A DNA stretch of 39,716 bases from an uncultured Wenzhouxiangella sp. GTDB lineage: Bacteria; Pseudomonadota; Gammaproteobacteria; Xanthomonadales; Wenzhouxiangellaceae. Every line of letters starts with the position of its first letter. Position 1 is the stretch's first letter. A program made the position numbers and the translations under genes. Of this stretch, positions 1 to 7,430 are shown piece by piece. The DNA is taken from NCBI GenBank assembly GCA_937876395.1, contig CALEIM010000104.1:1-39716 (forward strand), written 5' to 3'. Below the pieces are notes generated by a model. The model made no database searches and was not told where the DNA came from. It saw only the letters and a list, made by a program, of their open reading frames with translations.

Positions 1-18
1 TGACGGGGAAGAGAAATC

Positions 19-93
19 ATGAACAATCCGCACAACGTCCGTGGGTTGCTGATTATGACCAGCCTGGAGTCGGACGTTCGGGACAAGTTGTAA
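19..93 (+). CDS. possible 24-residue small ORF, translationally coupled
   Basis: An ATG preceded by a purine-rich GGGGAAGAGA stretch opens a 24-codon frame ending in TAA. Another frame running in from the left edge ends in TGA at 20-22, so the two overlap as ATGA, the usual arrangement for translational coupling. The peptide (starts MNNPHNVRG, ends SDVRDKL) matches nothing I recognise. It may be a leader peptide, a truncated gene start or chance. The upstream gene is almost wholly outside the window. Confidence 0.25.
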   Translation: MNNPHNVRGLLIMTSLESDVRDKL

Positions 94-134
94 CGCTCAG
101 CACATCAACCCCGTAGCGGCCCATGTAAACAGCC

Positions 135-177
135 GCGGCGGTCCTTGATGACCGTCAAGCCGCGGTTGGACCGCCGC
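135..177 (-). terminator. GC-rich hairpin at the 3' end of the aminotransferase gene
   Basis: GCGGCGGTCC at 135-144 pairs perfectly with GGACCGCCGC at 168-177 around a 23-nt loop. The promoter-proximal arm lies in the last codons of the minus-strand gene and the other just past its stop. There is no clear T-run, so intrinsic termination is uncertain; it could equally be a 3'-end stabilising structure. Confidence 0.3.
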
Positions 178-1393
178 GATCAAGGATAGTGTCAAAGGCA
201 GCAAGGACCCGCTGCGGTTCGTCCAGGGCGCTCGGCCAGTGCGGCGAAAAGCGCAGCCAGCCGTCGGGACTGCTGGCGGCAATGCCCTGCCGGGCCAGCG
301 CCTCGACCCAGGCCGGGGCCTGCGCGGGCTCGGCCGGCCGCAGGCTGAGAATGCCGGAACGACCGTCGGGCTCACTCATGCGCGCCGAGCGAAAACCGCG
401 CTCGACCAGGCCGGGTTCCAGTGCGTCCAGCCAGGCCTGGACATGGGCAAAAATGGCCGCCACGCCGATCTGTTCGATCAAGCCGAGGCTCGCATCCAGC
501 CCGGCCATGCCGATCGAGTTGGGTGTGCCTGCCTCGCTCATCAGGGCTCCGCTGCGGAAGGGCCGGTCATAGCGCAGCTCGCCGGGCGCGCGCGACAAAA
601 AGGCAAAGGGGTCTTCGTGGCTGAGCCAGGCGGCCATGTTCGGCTGCAGGGCGGCTGCCCGTCCCGGGGCAACGTAGATAAAGCCGACGCCCTCAGGTCC
701 CATCAGCCATTTGTGGCTGCCGCAGGCCAGGTAATCGATGTTCAAGGCTTCGACATCCAGCTCGACGATACCAACCGCCTGGATGGCATCGACGAACAGC
801 TCGGCACCGTAGGCGCGGCACAGCTTGCCAATGGCGGCCAGCGGCATCAACTGCCCGGTGGTGAACTGCACCGCACTGATCGCAACCAGACGCACGCCGC
901 GCTTCAGCTCGGTTTCGAGCTGTTCGAGGGCCTGCGTACGCTCTGTGCGGAACGCATCGGTGTTCTGCCACACAATCTTCAGGTCGTGACGGCCCGCGGC
1001 CTGTTGCCAGGGCGTGATATTGGTTGGGAATTCGCCATCGAACAAGACGATGCGCTCACCCGCGCGCCAGTCCAGGCCGGTGGCGATATTGATTACCCCG
1101 GCCGAGGTGTTGGCAACCAGGCCGATGCTGTTCTCCGGGGCTCCAATCAGCGCTTCCAGCCGCCGCCTGAGGCGAATCCGGCGTTCGACTTCTTCAACAT
1201 ACCAGGCCATACCCTTGCTGGCATAGCCACTCAAGGTCGCCGCCACGGCTTCGCCCACCGCCAGCGAGGGCGGTGAAAGCGAGGCGTGGTTGGCGTAGAC
1301 GGCAACTTCAAGATGCGGAAACTGGGCGCGGCTGCCGAGTCGGGCGGTGTGGGGCATGATGGGACTTTGCGGGGGTTTGCTTGTATTCAGCAT
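155..1393 (-). CDS. class V aminotransferase (NifS/SufS-like fold), PLP enzyme
   Basis: This is a cytosolic fold-type I PLP enzyme of the class V aminotransferase family, which includes cysteine desulfurases, isopenicillin N epimerase-like and kynureninase-like proteins. The N-terminal half shows the substrate/PLP region (YANHASLSP, then LVANTSAG). FVDAIQAVG carries the PLP-ring aspartate. CGSHKWLMGPEG carries the Schiff-base lysine, about K228 counting from the chosen start. There is no obvious desulfurase active-site cysteine loop, so a desulfurase role is not supported; the substrate is unknown. The ATG at 1393 gives about 412 aa, normal for the family. The frame stays open to a GTG at 1564, but that extension crosses an interspersed repeat and is unlikely to be protein. 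An ATG at 1357 is an alternative. The gene lies downstream of the FAD dehydrogenase on the same strand, separated by the repeat. Confidence 0.85.
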   Translation of the reverse strand: MLNTSKPPQSPIMPHTARLGSRAQFPHLEVAVYANHASLSPPSLAVGEAVAATLSGYASKGMAWYVEEVERRIRLRRRLEALIGAPENSIGLVANTSAGVINIATGLDWRAGERIVLFDGEFPTNITPWQQAAGRHDLKIVWQNTDAFRTERTQALEQLETELKRGVRLVAISAVQFTTGQLMPLAAIGKLCRAYGAELFVDAIQAVGIVELDVEALNIDYLACGSHKWLMGPEGVGFIYVAPGRAAALQPNMAAWLSHEDPFAFLSRAPGELRYDRPFRSGALMSEAGTPNSIGMAGLDASLGLIEQIGVAAIFAHVQAWLDALEPGLVERGFRSARMSEPDGRSGILSLRPAEPAQAPAWVEALARQGIAASSPDGWLRFSPHWPSALDEPQRVLAAFDTILDRGGPTAA

Positions 1394-1419
1394 GACATAA
1401 ATTTCATGACGGGATGGCT

Positions 1420-1510
1420 CAGGGCTCAAGGCCCAAGGCGCAAAAAGGAAGGAAGAAAAACCTGGGGCAGGATAGAAAAGATTTACAGGATGAAAAATCG
1501 GAATGGGTGG
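1420..1510. repeat. degenerate interspersed repeat (CAAGGCGCAA / ACAGGATGAAAAATC type)
   Basis: Purine-rich, low-complexity sequence unlike the surrounding coding DNA. It contains CTCAAGGCCCAAGGCGCAAAA, then GAAAAACC, then GATTTACAGGATGAAAAATC at about 1480-1499. The CAAGGCGCAAG...AAAACC part recurs at about 31157-31190. ACAGGAT-type units of this kind are known as short intergenic repeats in proteobacterial genomes. The stretch between the two minus-strand genes (1394-1716) otherwise holds only the orphan tail listed separately. Confidence 0.45.
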
Positions 1511-1563
1511 AATCGGGCAAGGCATTTGCGGTCTTGAGATTCGCGGATCGTCAGCCAGCGTCA

Positions 1564-1716
1564 CTAACGCGCATTCGGCAAACGCTCGTAGAGCGCATTG
1601 ACGCGTGCTTTCACATCGGCGTCGGCAACGATGGCTTGTGGCCAGGCGCGGTCGGTTTCGCCCGGCAGTTTGCGGGTTGCGGACCGGGAGGTTGAATCGG
1701 GCGAAATTTCCGGCGT
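1564..1716 (-). pseudogene. orphan C-terminal coding-like tail (about 50 codons, no start)
   Basis: Directly after the dehydrogenase stop (TAA at 1717-1719) the same frame stays open for 50 codons to a TAG at 1564-1566. The translation looks like a genuine soluble C-terminus (RKLPGETDRAWPQAIV, then VNALYERLPNAR). No ATG or GTG start exists before a late GTG. The dehydrogenase already has its normal family C-terminus (NPGKVL), so this is not simply its extension. Most likely it is the 3' remnant of a lost gene; I do not recognise the family. Chance is possible. Confidence 0.3.
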
Positions 1717-3147
1717 TTAGCGCTCTCGATCCTCGCTGATCAGCACCTTGCCGGGATTGAGCAGATTGTCCGGGTCGAGACAGCGCTTGAGCTGGTGCAT
1801 CAGGCTGAGACGAATGCTGTCGGCGCGCCCGGCCAGTTCGCGGCGGCGCAGCTGGCCGATGCCGTGCTCGGCGGCGATTGAACCCCGATAGTGGTCAACG
1901 GCATCGAACACGATGCGGTTGCAGTCCGCCTCAAGGGCACGAAATTGTGCAGCCGACATGGTTTTGGGTTGGCTGAGATTGAAGTGCAGATTGCCGTCGC
2001 CAATATGACCAAACACGCACGGCCTGATGCCGGGCACGCGTTCGCTTAACTGTCGACAGGTCTGCTCGACAAACTCGGGAATCCGCTCGATTGGCACTGA
2101 AATGTCGTGTTTCAGGCTGACGCCGCCGAGTTTCTGGGCCGCGGGTATGGCCTCGCGCAGCGCCCACAAATCGCGTGCCTGGGTGTCGCTGACAGCCACC
2201 ACCGCGTCGCTGGCCACGCCTTCGTCGGCGGCGCGTTCCAGGGCATCGGCGCAGGCAGGCTGCAGCCAGTCGCCGGCCACTGCCGTGTCGGCCTGAAGCA
2301 GCAGGTACCAGGGATGAGGCCGGACCAGCGGATCGTGGGCGGCGGGCAGGTAGTCGAGCACCAGCTCCAGGGCCAGGCGAGGCATCAGCTCCAGCGCTGA
2401 TACGGTCTCGCCGAGTCGGTCCCTGAGTAGCCGCAGCAGGGTCACGGTGGCGGGCAGATCGGCCACTCCGATCAGCGCCGTCATGCTCTGGCGCGGCCTT
2501 GAAACCAGGCTCAAGGAGGCGGCCGTAACGATGCCCAGAGTGCCTTCGCTGCCGATGAAAAGCTGGTTGAGATCGTAGCCGCTGTTGTCCTTGCGCAAAC
2601 CTTTCAGGCCGTCAAGAATCCGGCCGTCGGCCAGCACGACTTCCAGGCCAAGCACCTGCTGGCGCATATTGCCGTAGCGGATGGTCAGATGGCCGCCGGC
2701 ATTGGTGGCGATGGTGCCGCCGATCGTGGCTGTGCCTTCCGAAGCCAGGCTCATCGGGAACATCAGGCCGGCCGACGCGGCGGCCTGCTGAACGGTGGCC
2801 AGCGGGCAGCCGGCTTCAGCAATCAGGAGCGCGCCTTCGGCATCCACCTGACGCACGGCACGCATGCGCTCGAGGCTGATCAGCACCTCGCGCCGGGAAT
2901 CACGCGCGCTCTGGCCGCCGACCAGGCCGGTGTTGCCGCCGCGCGGCACCATGGCCAGGCCGGCCTCGCGGCACAGCAAAACCGTGGCCGCCAACTGCTG
3001 GGTGCTGGCCGGGCGCAGCAGCGCAAGCGGCAGCTCATGGTAGCGGCCGCGCGGCTCAGCGGCGCGGGCGGCCAGATCGGCCGGGTCGCTGACCACGCCG
3101 GCCTCGCCAAGCAGGCCGCGCAGACGTTTGAAGAGTGCTTGATGCAT
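1717..3147 (-). CDS. FAD-linked D-2-hydroxyacid dehydrogenase (GlcD / D-2-hydroxyglutarate dehydrogenase type)
   Basis: A 476-aa flavoprotein of the FAD-binding type 4 (PCMH) plus FAD-linked oxidase C family. It oxidises a D-2-hydroxy acid such as D-lactate, glycolate or D-2-hydroxyglutarate and passes electrons to the quinone/ETF side. The FAD site is visible as PRGGNTGLVGGQ near residue 70, TIGGTIATNAGG near 145 and GSEGTLGIVT near 200. The C-terminal domain has HIGDGNLHFN, the metal/substrate histidine motif, and EHGIGQLRR, both typical of D2HGDH-like enzymes. The ending NPGKVL is the standard family end. The ATG at 3147 gives normal length. It is divergent from fdxA with an 89-bp gap. No cysteine-rich GlcF-like partner is adjacent. 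The exact substrate cannot be fixed from sequence. Confidence 0.88.
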   Translation of the reverse strand: MHQALFKRLRGLLGEAGVVSDPADLAARAAEPRGRYHELPLALLRPASTQQLAATVLLCREAGLAMVPRGGNTGLVGGQSARDSRREVLISLERMRAVRQVDAEGALLIAEAGCPLATVQQAAASAGLMFPMSLASEGTATIGGTIATNAGGHLTIRYGNMRQQVLGLEVVLADGRILDGLKGLRKDNSGYDLNQLFIGSEGTLGIVTAASLSLVSRPRQSMTALIGVADLPATVTLLRLLRDRLGETVSALELMPRLALELVLDYLPAAHDPLVRPHPWYLLLQADTAVAGDWLQPACADALERAADEGVASDAVVAVSDTQARDLWALREAIPAAQKLGGVSLKHDISVPIERIPEFVEQTCRQLSERVPGIRPCVFGHIGDGNLHFNLSQPKTMSAAQFRALEADCNRIVFDAVDHYRGSIAAEHGIGQLRRRELAGRADSIRLSLMHQLKRCLDPDNLLNPGKVLISEDRER

Positions 3148-3191
3148 GGACGCAAGTATCTTAGATCGTTAAAACATGTAGCAGAAATGCA

Positions 3192-3200
3192 TGATATGAT
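3192..3200 (+). promoter_or_regulatory. extended -10 promoter candidate for fdxA
   Basis: TGATATGAT fits the extended -10 pattern TGnTATAAT with one mismatch and lies 36 bp before the fdxA start in the AT-richer gap between divergent genes. No good -35 is present, which is usual for extended -10 promoters. Confidence 0.4.
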
Positions 3201-3236
3201 ATCGGCCCTGCCCGGTCGCCTAGCGAGGTGCGTTTC

Positions 3237-3560
3237 ATGACCTTTGTCGTTACCGAAAGCTGTATCAAGTGCAAATACACCGACTGCGTGGAAGTTTGCC
3301 CGGTTGACTGCTTTCACGAAGGCCCGAACTTTCTCGTCATCGACCCGGAAGAGTGCATTGACTGCACCCTGTGCGAGCCCGAATGCCCGGTCAACGCGAT
3401 CTATCCGGAAGACGATGTGCCGGCCAATCAGCAGCAGTTTCTCGAAATCAACGCCGAGCTGTCGCGTGAGTGGCCGGTGATTACCGAGATGAAACCGGCA
3501 CCCGCTGATGCGGCCGACTGGGACGACGTGCCCGACAAGCTCCAGTACCTCGAACGTTAG
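3237..3560 (+). CDS. fdxA: FdxA-type 7Fe-8S ferredoxin
   Basis: A 107-aa small cytosolic electron carrier holding one [3Fe-4S] and one [4Fe-4S] cluster. The N-terminus carries [17 protein letters not shown] and then [16 protein letters not shown], the paired cysteine sets of this family. The tail [12 protein letters not shown] is the characteristic FdxA C-terminus. The ATG at 3237 sits 6-9 nt after GAGGTG and gives the conserved start MTFVVTE; an in-frame GTG at 3228 would remove the ribosome-binding site. Length equals that of gammaproteobacterial homologues. It appears to be a single-gene unit; the following lipoprotein starts 76 bp later. Confidence 0.97.
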   Translation: MTFVVTESCIKCKYTDCVEVCPVDCFHEGPNFLVIDPEECIDCTLCEPECPVNAIYPEDDVPANQQQFLEINAELSREWPVITEMKPAPADAADWDDVPDKLQYLER

Positions 3561-3636
3561 GCGCTCTCGGTCGATTCGCCGATCCTGTCGTCGGTTTGGG
3601 TTAATCTTGAGCCCTTGTCGACAGCGGAGATCGCGC

Positions 3637-4932
3637 GTGAGAACAATCCTGATTCTGGCCGCCTGCCTGGTGACTGCCTGCACTTTCGAGATGCGCCCCG
3701 GTACGGATGCTGAGGACGGCGAGGAGGCCACCGTGACTGTGGCTGTCGCCGGCCAGCTTTTTTATCCCGAGCGCATTGCCTTGCCCGGTCAGGCCGTGCT
3801 CCATATCCGTGTTGATGCGGTCGATGTCGACGGCATCCGCATCATGAGCGAACAGCGCCAGACTCTGGACGGTCGCCAGGTTCCTCTGCCGCTGGGGCTG
3901 ACGTTCGAGCGCAGTGAGTCGCCGGATACACTGCATCGGCTGCGCGCCTGGGTGAGCGTGCCCGACCAGGCGATACTGCGCGACACCGGGCCGGTGCTGC
4001 TGGCTCCCGAAAGCGATCAAATCGACCTCGGCGAGCTGCGTTTGTGGGCCTTTGACTCTGCCTTGCACGGCCCGGCCTGGCAATGCGGCCGGCACACGCT
4101 CAGCTTCGTCAGCCCGGGCGCGGAGCGCGCAATCCTGCATCTGGATAATCAGGTTCACGAGCTTGTGCAAACCCAGGCTGCCTCGGGCGTGCGCTATGAA
4201 TCGGTCGAAAATGAAAGCCTCTGGATTCATGAAAAGGGCGGGCAAATGTTGCTCGCCGTCGCTGATGAAGTCCAGCAAGACTGCCAGACCTGGTCGGGGC
4301 CGGAGGCGGACATCGTTGCCCGCGGCAATGAGCCGGGCTGGATGCTTGAGGTCGGTGAGAATCAGCTTGAACTGCTGTATGACTACGGCACGGCCAGGCT
4401 TGATCTGCCGCTGCTGGCCCGCAGCATTGAGGGTTTGAGCGTCCACTACCACGCCGCCGGTGCAGCCGGGGCGCTACTGGCTGTTTTCCGCAAGCAGATC
4501 TGCAATGACGACGCCACCGGAATGCCCTATCCCTGGGCGGCCGAAATTCAGTTTGCCGAACGGCGCTTCAGCGGCTGCGGCGGTGACCCGGAAACGCTGC
4601 TCAGCGCCAATCCCTGGCACGTCGAAATGCTGGGTGAGCAAGTGCTTGGCGAAGACATCGAAGTCAGCTTGCACTTCGACGGGCAGGGCCGGGTCAACGG
4701 TCGAGCGGCCTGCAACTCCTGGTTTGCCGACTATGAGCTCAGCGGCGAGGGCCTGACCATCGGCCGACCGGGAGCCACCCTGATGGCCTGCCCCGAGCCG
4801 CTGATGAGCCTGGAGCGGCAGTTCTTTGATTTACTGGAAACAATCCGGCGTTTCGATATTGATGCGCAGGGCCGGCTGGTTCTGGTGACTGCCGACAGCC
4901 GGATCCTGGCCCGCCCGGAGCGTAGTGATTGA
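3637..4932 (+). CDS. multidomain envelope lipoprotein: YbaY-like, MliC-like, COG3650-like and META modules
   Basis: A 431-aa predicted lipoprotein. The GTG at 3637 follows GCGGAGA with 6-nt spacing and gives a short signal peptide ending in the lipobox V-T-A-C with lipidated Cys15. Four segments follow. About 32-135 resembles the YbaY/YscW pilotin-like sandwich (FYPERIALP, LPLGLTFE, VSVPDQAI). About 148-215 resembles MliC/PliC c-type lysozyme inhibitors (WQCGRHTLSF ... QQDCQ). About 228-315 starts ARGNEPGW, the hallmark of COG3650. About 325-431 is a META/HslJ domain (NPWHVEML, GRAACNSWFADYEL, ATLMACPEPLM). Each domain also occurs alone or in smaller combinations in envelope-stress lipoproteins. 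A role in envelope integrity or lysozyme resistance is inference. Its TGA is immediately followed by the stop codon of the convergent hydroxylase gene, with no base between. Confidence 0.82.
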   Translation: MRTILILAACLVTACTFEMRPGTDAEDGEEATVTVAVAGQLFYPERIALPGQAVLHIRVDAVDVDGIRIMSEQRQTLDGRQVPLPLGLTFERSESPDTLHRLRAWVSVPDQAILRDTGPVLLAPESDQIDLGELRLWAFDSALHGPAWQCGRHTLSFVSPGAERAILHLDNQVHELVQTQAASGVRYESVENESLWIHEKGGQMLLAVADEVQQDCQTWSGPEADIVARGNEPGWMLEVGENQLELLYDYGTARLDLPLLARSIEGLSVHYHAAGAAGALLAVFRKQICNDDATGMPYPWAAEIQFAERRFSGCGGDPETLLSANPWHVEMLGEQVLGEDIEVSLHFDGQGRVNGRAACNSWFADYELSGEGLTIGRPGATLMACPEPLMSLERQFFDLLETIRRFDIDAQGRLVLVTADSRILARPERSD

Positions 4933-6153
4933 TCAGGGCAGGGACAGACGCTGGCGAATGGCCTCCAGCGGCCCTGGCAGCCCGCCCTTGCCGGTCAACT
5001 GGCCGGCCACGCCGCGTCGAAACGGCGCGATGCGGCTGGCTACGCGCAGCACGCCGCGGCGCAGCACCCGCGCCGGAAGCTGGTCATTGGTGTACAGGCC
5101 GACGATGGATGCCGTAGCCAGGTACAGCGGCAGACTGGCCAGGCGCTGGCGGCGCTGGTAGGCGGAAAGCATCATCGAGTCGGACGGGTCACGCCCCTGG
5201 TCCAGGGCGCGGGCCAGCTCAGCGGCCAGGATTTCGACGCTGGACAGGCCCAGATTGAAGCCGTGGGCGGTGACCGGGTGCATGCCGACGGCCGCATCGC
5301 CGACCGTGGCCAGGGAGTCGGCAACCAGCCGGTCAGGCCACACCCCGACCAGCGGGTAGAGATGCCGCTTGCCGCACAGGGTCATTTTCCCGCGGCGGCC
5401 GCGATACAGCTCGGTCACTTCCCGGCTGAACTCCTGCTCATCAAGTTCGGCCAGCCGCCGGGCGCGCTCGTGCGGCAGGGTGATGACCACCGAGGCGCGC
5501 TGTCCGTTGAGCGGCAGCAGGGCCTGGGTGCGCGCATAGGCGAACCATTCCCAGGCAACCTGCTCGTGGTGGTGCTCAAGCTCGACCCGGGCGAGCAGCA
5601 TGCTGCGCCCAAAATCGCGCATGCGCGCGCCGATTCCGGCGGCCCGCCTGAGGCCGGAAAAGCGTGAGTCGGCGGCGACGACCAGGCGCGCATGTACTTC
5701 GCGACCGTCGCCCAGAATCAGCCGGCGCCCGCGCTCGTCGACGGCGGTTGAATCCACGCTGACCCCGGTTTCAATGTTCAGGCCATCCTGTTCCACGGCC
5801 GCAGCAAAAGCTGCCTCACGGATGCGGTGATTGGGCACCAGCCAGCCCAGACAGTCACTGCCGCCGTCACTATGGCTGATGTGCATGGGCTGTTCGGAAT
5901 CGCCGTCGAAAACGGCTGCGTCGCGCAGCTCGCTGATGTCTTCGGCCGGCAGACGCGACCACAGGCCGAGCGTTTCCAGCAGGCGCCTGGAGGTGTGGGT
6001 CAGGGCAATTTCGCGCCCGTCTTCGGGAGGATTGGCCAGGCTGTCGCGCTCGGCGCGTTCAAACAGGCGAATGTTCAGCCCCAGGCCGTCGAGCGCGCGC
6101 GCCAGGCAAAGACCGGCGGGACCGCCGCCGACGATGGCAATATCCGTTTTCAT
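4933..6153 (-). CDS. ubiM: FAD-dependent ubiquinone-biosynthesis hydroxylase, UbiH/UbiF/UbiM family (probably UbiM)
   Basis: A 406-aa class A flavoprotein monooxygenase. The N-terminal Rossmann motif is IVGGGPAGLCLARAL. EIALTHTSRRLLETLG and LGWLVPNHRIREA are the UbiH-family motifs. The second FAD motif reads GDAAVGMHPVTAHGFNLGL, and the VGMHPVTAHGFN variant is what I associate with UbiM (demethoxyubiquinol 5-hydroxylase). UbiH or UbiF remain possible. Such enzymes work on ring-modified ubiquinone precursors at the inner membrane face. The ATG at 6153 gives the normal N-terminus MKTDIAIVGG; the frame remains open further upstream but without family similarity. It is transcribed alone, divergent from the CHCC zinc-finger gene and convergent with the lipoprotein. 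Confidence 0.82.
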   Translation of the reverse strand: MKTDIAIVGGGPAGLCLARALDGLGLNIRLFERAERDSLANPPEDGREIALTHTSRRLLETLGLWSRLPAEDISELRDAAVFDGDSEQPMHISHSDGGSDCLGWLVPNHRIREAAFAAAVEQDGLNIETGVSVDSTAVDERGRRLILGDGREVHARLVVAADSRFSGLRRAAGIGARMRDFGRSMLLARVELEHHHEQVAWEWFAYARTQALLPLNGQRASVVITLPHERARRLAELDEQEFSREVTELYRGRRGKMTLCGKRHLYPLVGVWPDRLVADSLATVGDAAVGMHPVTAHGFNLGLSSVEILAAELARALDQGRDPSDSMMLSAYQRRQRLASLPLYLATASIVGLYTNDQLPARVLRRGVLRVASRIAPFRRGVAGQLTGKGGLPGPLEAIRQRLSLP

Positions 6154-6277
6154 TCCTGACCCGTGCTCCGTCCTGTCTGTGGGCTGCTCTAGTGTACCCG
6201 CCCGGTCATTCCGCAAACCAGCTCGAACGGGTACCATACGCCAGTTGATTCATTTCCGTCGTCCAGGAGATTCAGGG

Positions 6278-6580
6278 ATGATCGCCAAACGCAAGCAAGG
6301 AACACTCGAACCGGCCAGTGAGCAACAGGAATACCGTGTGCGCTGGGAAGACCTTCCGCTGTCGTGCCCGACGGCTGCCATGCAGGTCTGGAACGCCCAT
6401 CCGCGCGTCTATGTGCCGGTGCATCGCTCCGGTCGCGAGATGTGCGAATACTGCGGCGCGGTGTATGTGCTGGAAGATCCGGATCCGGACCAGCCGATGC
6501 CGATGTTCGACAATGGCGAGATTGAGGATCGATTTCGCCGCGCTCAGCAGCGGGTGCGCGACGCCGGCGGCAAACGCTGA
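6278..6580 (+). CDS. CHCC zinc-finger protein (NDUFS6-like)
   Basis: A 100-aa protein ending in a zf-CHCC domain: LSCPTAAMQVWNAHPRVYV followed by REMCEYCGAVYVLED. The cysteines and the HPRVY histidine form the C-H-C-C zinc ligands also seen in the mitochondrial complex I subunit NDUFS6 and in many small proteobacterial proteins of unknown role. The start is fixed by AGGAGA at 6265-6270, seven bases before the ATG. The C-terminal third is charged and probably helical. It stands alone, divergent from the hydroxylase gene. An assembly role in respiration is only inference from the domain. Confidence 0.88.
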   Translation: MIAKRKQGTLEPASEQQEYRVRWEDLPLSCPTAAMQVWNAHPRVYVPVHRSGREMCEYCGAVYVLEDPDPDQPMPMFDNGEIEDRFRRAQQRVRDAGGKR

Positions 6581-6686
6581 AAAACTTTTCAGCCATCCGG
6601 CTTGCAATTGATCCATTCTTCCTTCATCTGTAGATTACGGCGCCCGCCGTTGTGCGCGGTCGCTGTATCCACGAAGGAAAGCCATC

Positions 6687-7019
6687 ATGAAGAACTGGAG
6701 TATCGTTGTACTGCTTGCCGGCCTGCTGGCCGTTGGCAGCCTGTCGGCCGAGGACTCGCAGGAGGCGGCCAAAAACCAGGGTGAAGAGCAGCTCAGCCTG
6801 ATTACAACCACCCCGGCTGAAGGTTTTGACCTGGCCCTGAGCCTGGCGCGAAAAGCCGTCGTTGCGACTCAGCCGAACAAGGAAGTACTGTTTGAACAGC
6901 GCCCCGGCTACGCAGAAGATGCCGGTGATTTGATTGCTGCATCGCATGTCGTTGCGGTGCATTTTCAGACCATCGCTGCGGCCAACAACTACTGGCGCGA
7001 TCAGTCCGCCGACGACTGA
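6687..7019 (+). CDS. small secreted protein of unknown function
   Basis: A 110-aa protein with a clear N-terminal signal peptide: MKNW, then a hydrophobic stretch, then a likely cut after GSLSA before EDSQ. The mature part of about 90 residues is acidic and polar with no cysteines, no metal motif and no repeat. I do not recognise a family. A good ribosome-binding site (AAGGAAAG) precedes the ATG by about six bases, which supports it being real. The 106-bp gap before it shows no strong promoter. The downstream neighbour is convergent, so it is probably monocistronic. Confidence 0.65.
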   Translation: MKNWSIVVLLAGLLAVGSLSAEDSQEAAKNQGEEQLSLITTTPAEGFDLALSLARKAVVATQPNKEVLFEQRPGYAEDAGDLIAASHVVAVHFQTIAAANNYWRDQSADD

Positions 7020-7049
7020 CTGACCAAAGGCCGGCGCTGGCGCATTTTG

Positions 7050-7418
7050 TTACTTGCGCCGCGCTTTCAGCAAATCACGCAGCACAACCGCCTGGTTGTG
7101 CTCGTCGTCTTTTGCGCCATACAGCAGCACCAGACCGTCTGAGCGGGCCATGTCGGCCAGTTCGGCGAGCCGTTCCTGTTGTGCGTCATCGTCCAGCTCT
7201 TTGCGGTACTTTTGTCGAAACGCGGCCCAGCGTTCGGGATCGTGGCCGAACCATTTGCGCAGCTCGGTGGATGGTGCGAGCTCCCGGTACCAGTGATCGA
7301 GATTAGCCTGTTCCTTGCTGATGCCGCGCGGCCAGATGCGATCAACCAGCACCCGGGTGCCGGCGTCGGGCTGCTGGTCAGCGTAGATGCGGCAGAGCTG
7401 GATTTGGGGTTTGTTCAT
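7050..7418 (-). CDS. DUF488 family protein (YeaO-like)
   Basis: A 122-aa protein of the DUF488/YeaO family. It shows the conserved VLVDRIWPRGISKE near residue 24, LDHWYRELAPS, LRKWFGHDPERWAAF and LLYGAKDDEHNQAVVL. Biochemical function is not established for the family. The start ATG lies just after GAGG. It begins 12 bases after the stop of the threonine dehydratase gene, so the two almost certainly share a transcript. Length is normal. Confidence 0.9.
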   Translation of the reverse strand: MNKPQIQLCRIYADQQPDAGTRVLVDRIWPRGISKEQANLDHWYRELAPSTELRKWFGHDPERWAAFRQKYRKELDDDAQQERLAELADMARSDGLVLLYGAKDDEHNQAVVLRDLLKARRK

Positions 7419-7430
7419 ATGACCTCACAT

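Noticed and set aside
239..1276. Plus-strand open frame opposite the aminotransferase
   Set aside because: Antisense to an enzyme with an intact PLP lysine motif, with repetitive Gln/Gly/Arg composition.
6194..6234. GTACCCG ... CGGGTAC inverted repeat between the hydroxylase and zinc-finger genes
   Set aside because: The arms are 27 bp apart and not aligned with convincing promoter elements; likely chance.
6577..6594. GCTGAAAA/TTTTCAGC hairpin over the stop of the CHCC zinc-finger gene
   Set aside because: AT-rich stem, tiny loop and no T-run after it; too weak to call a terminator.
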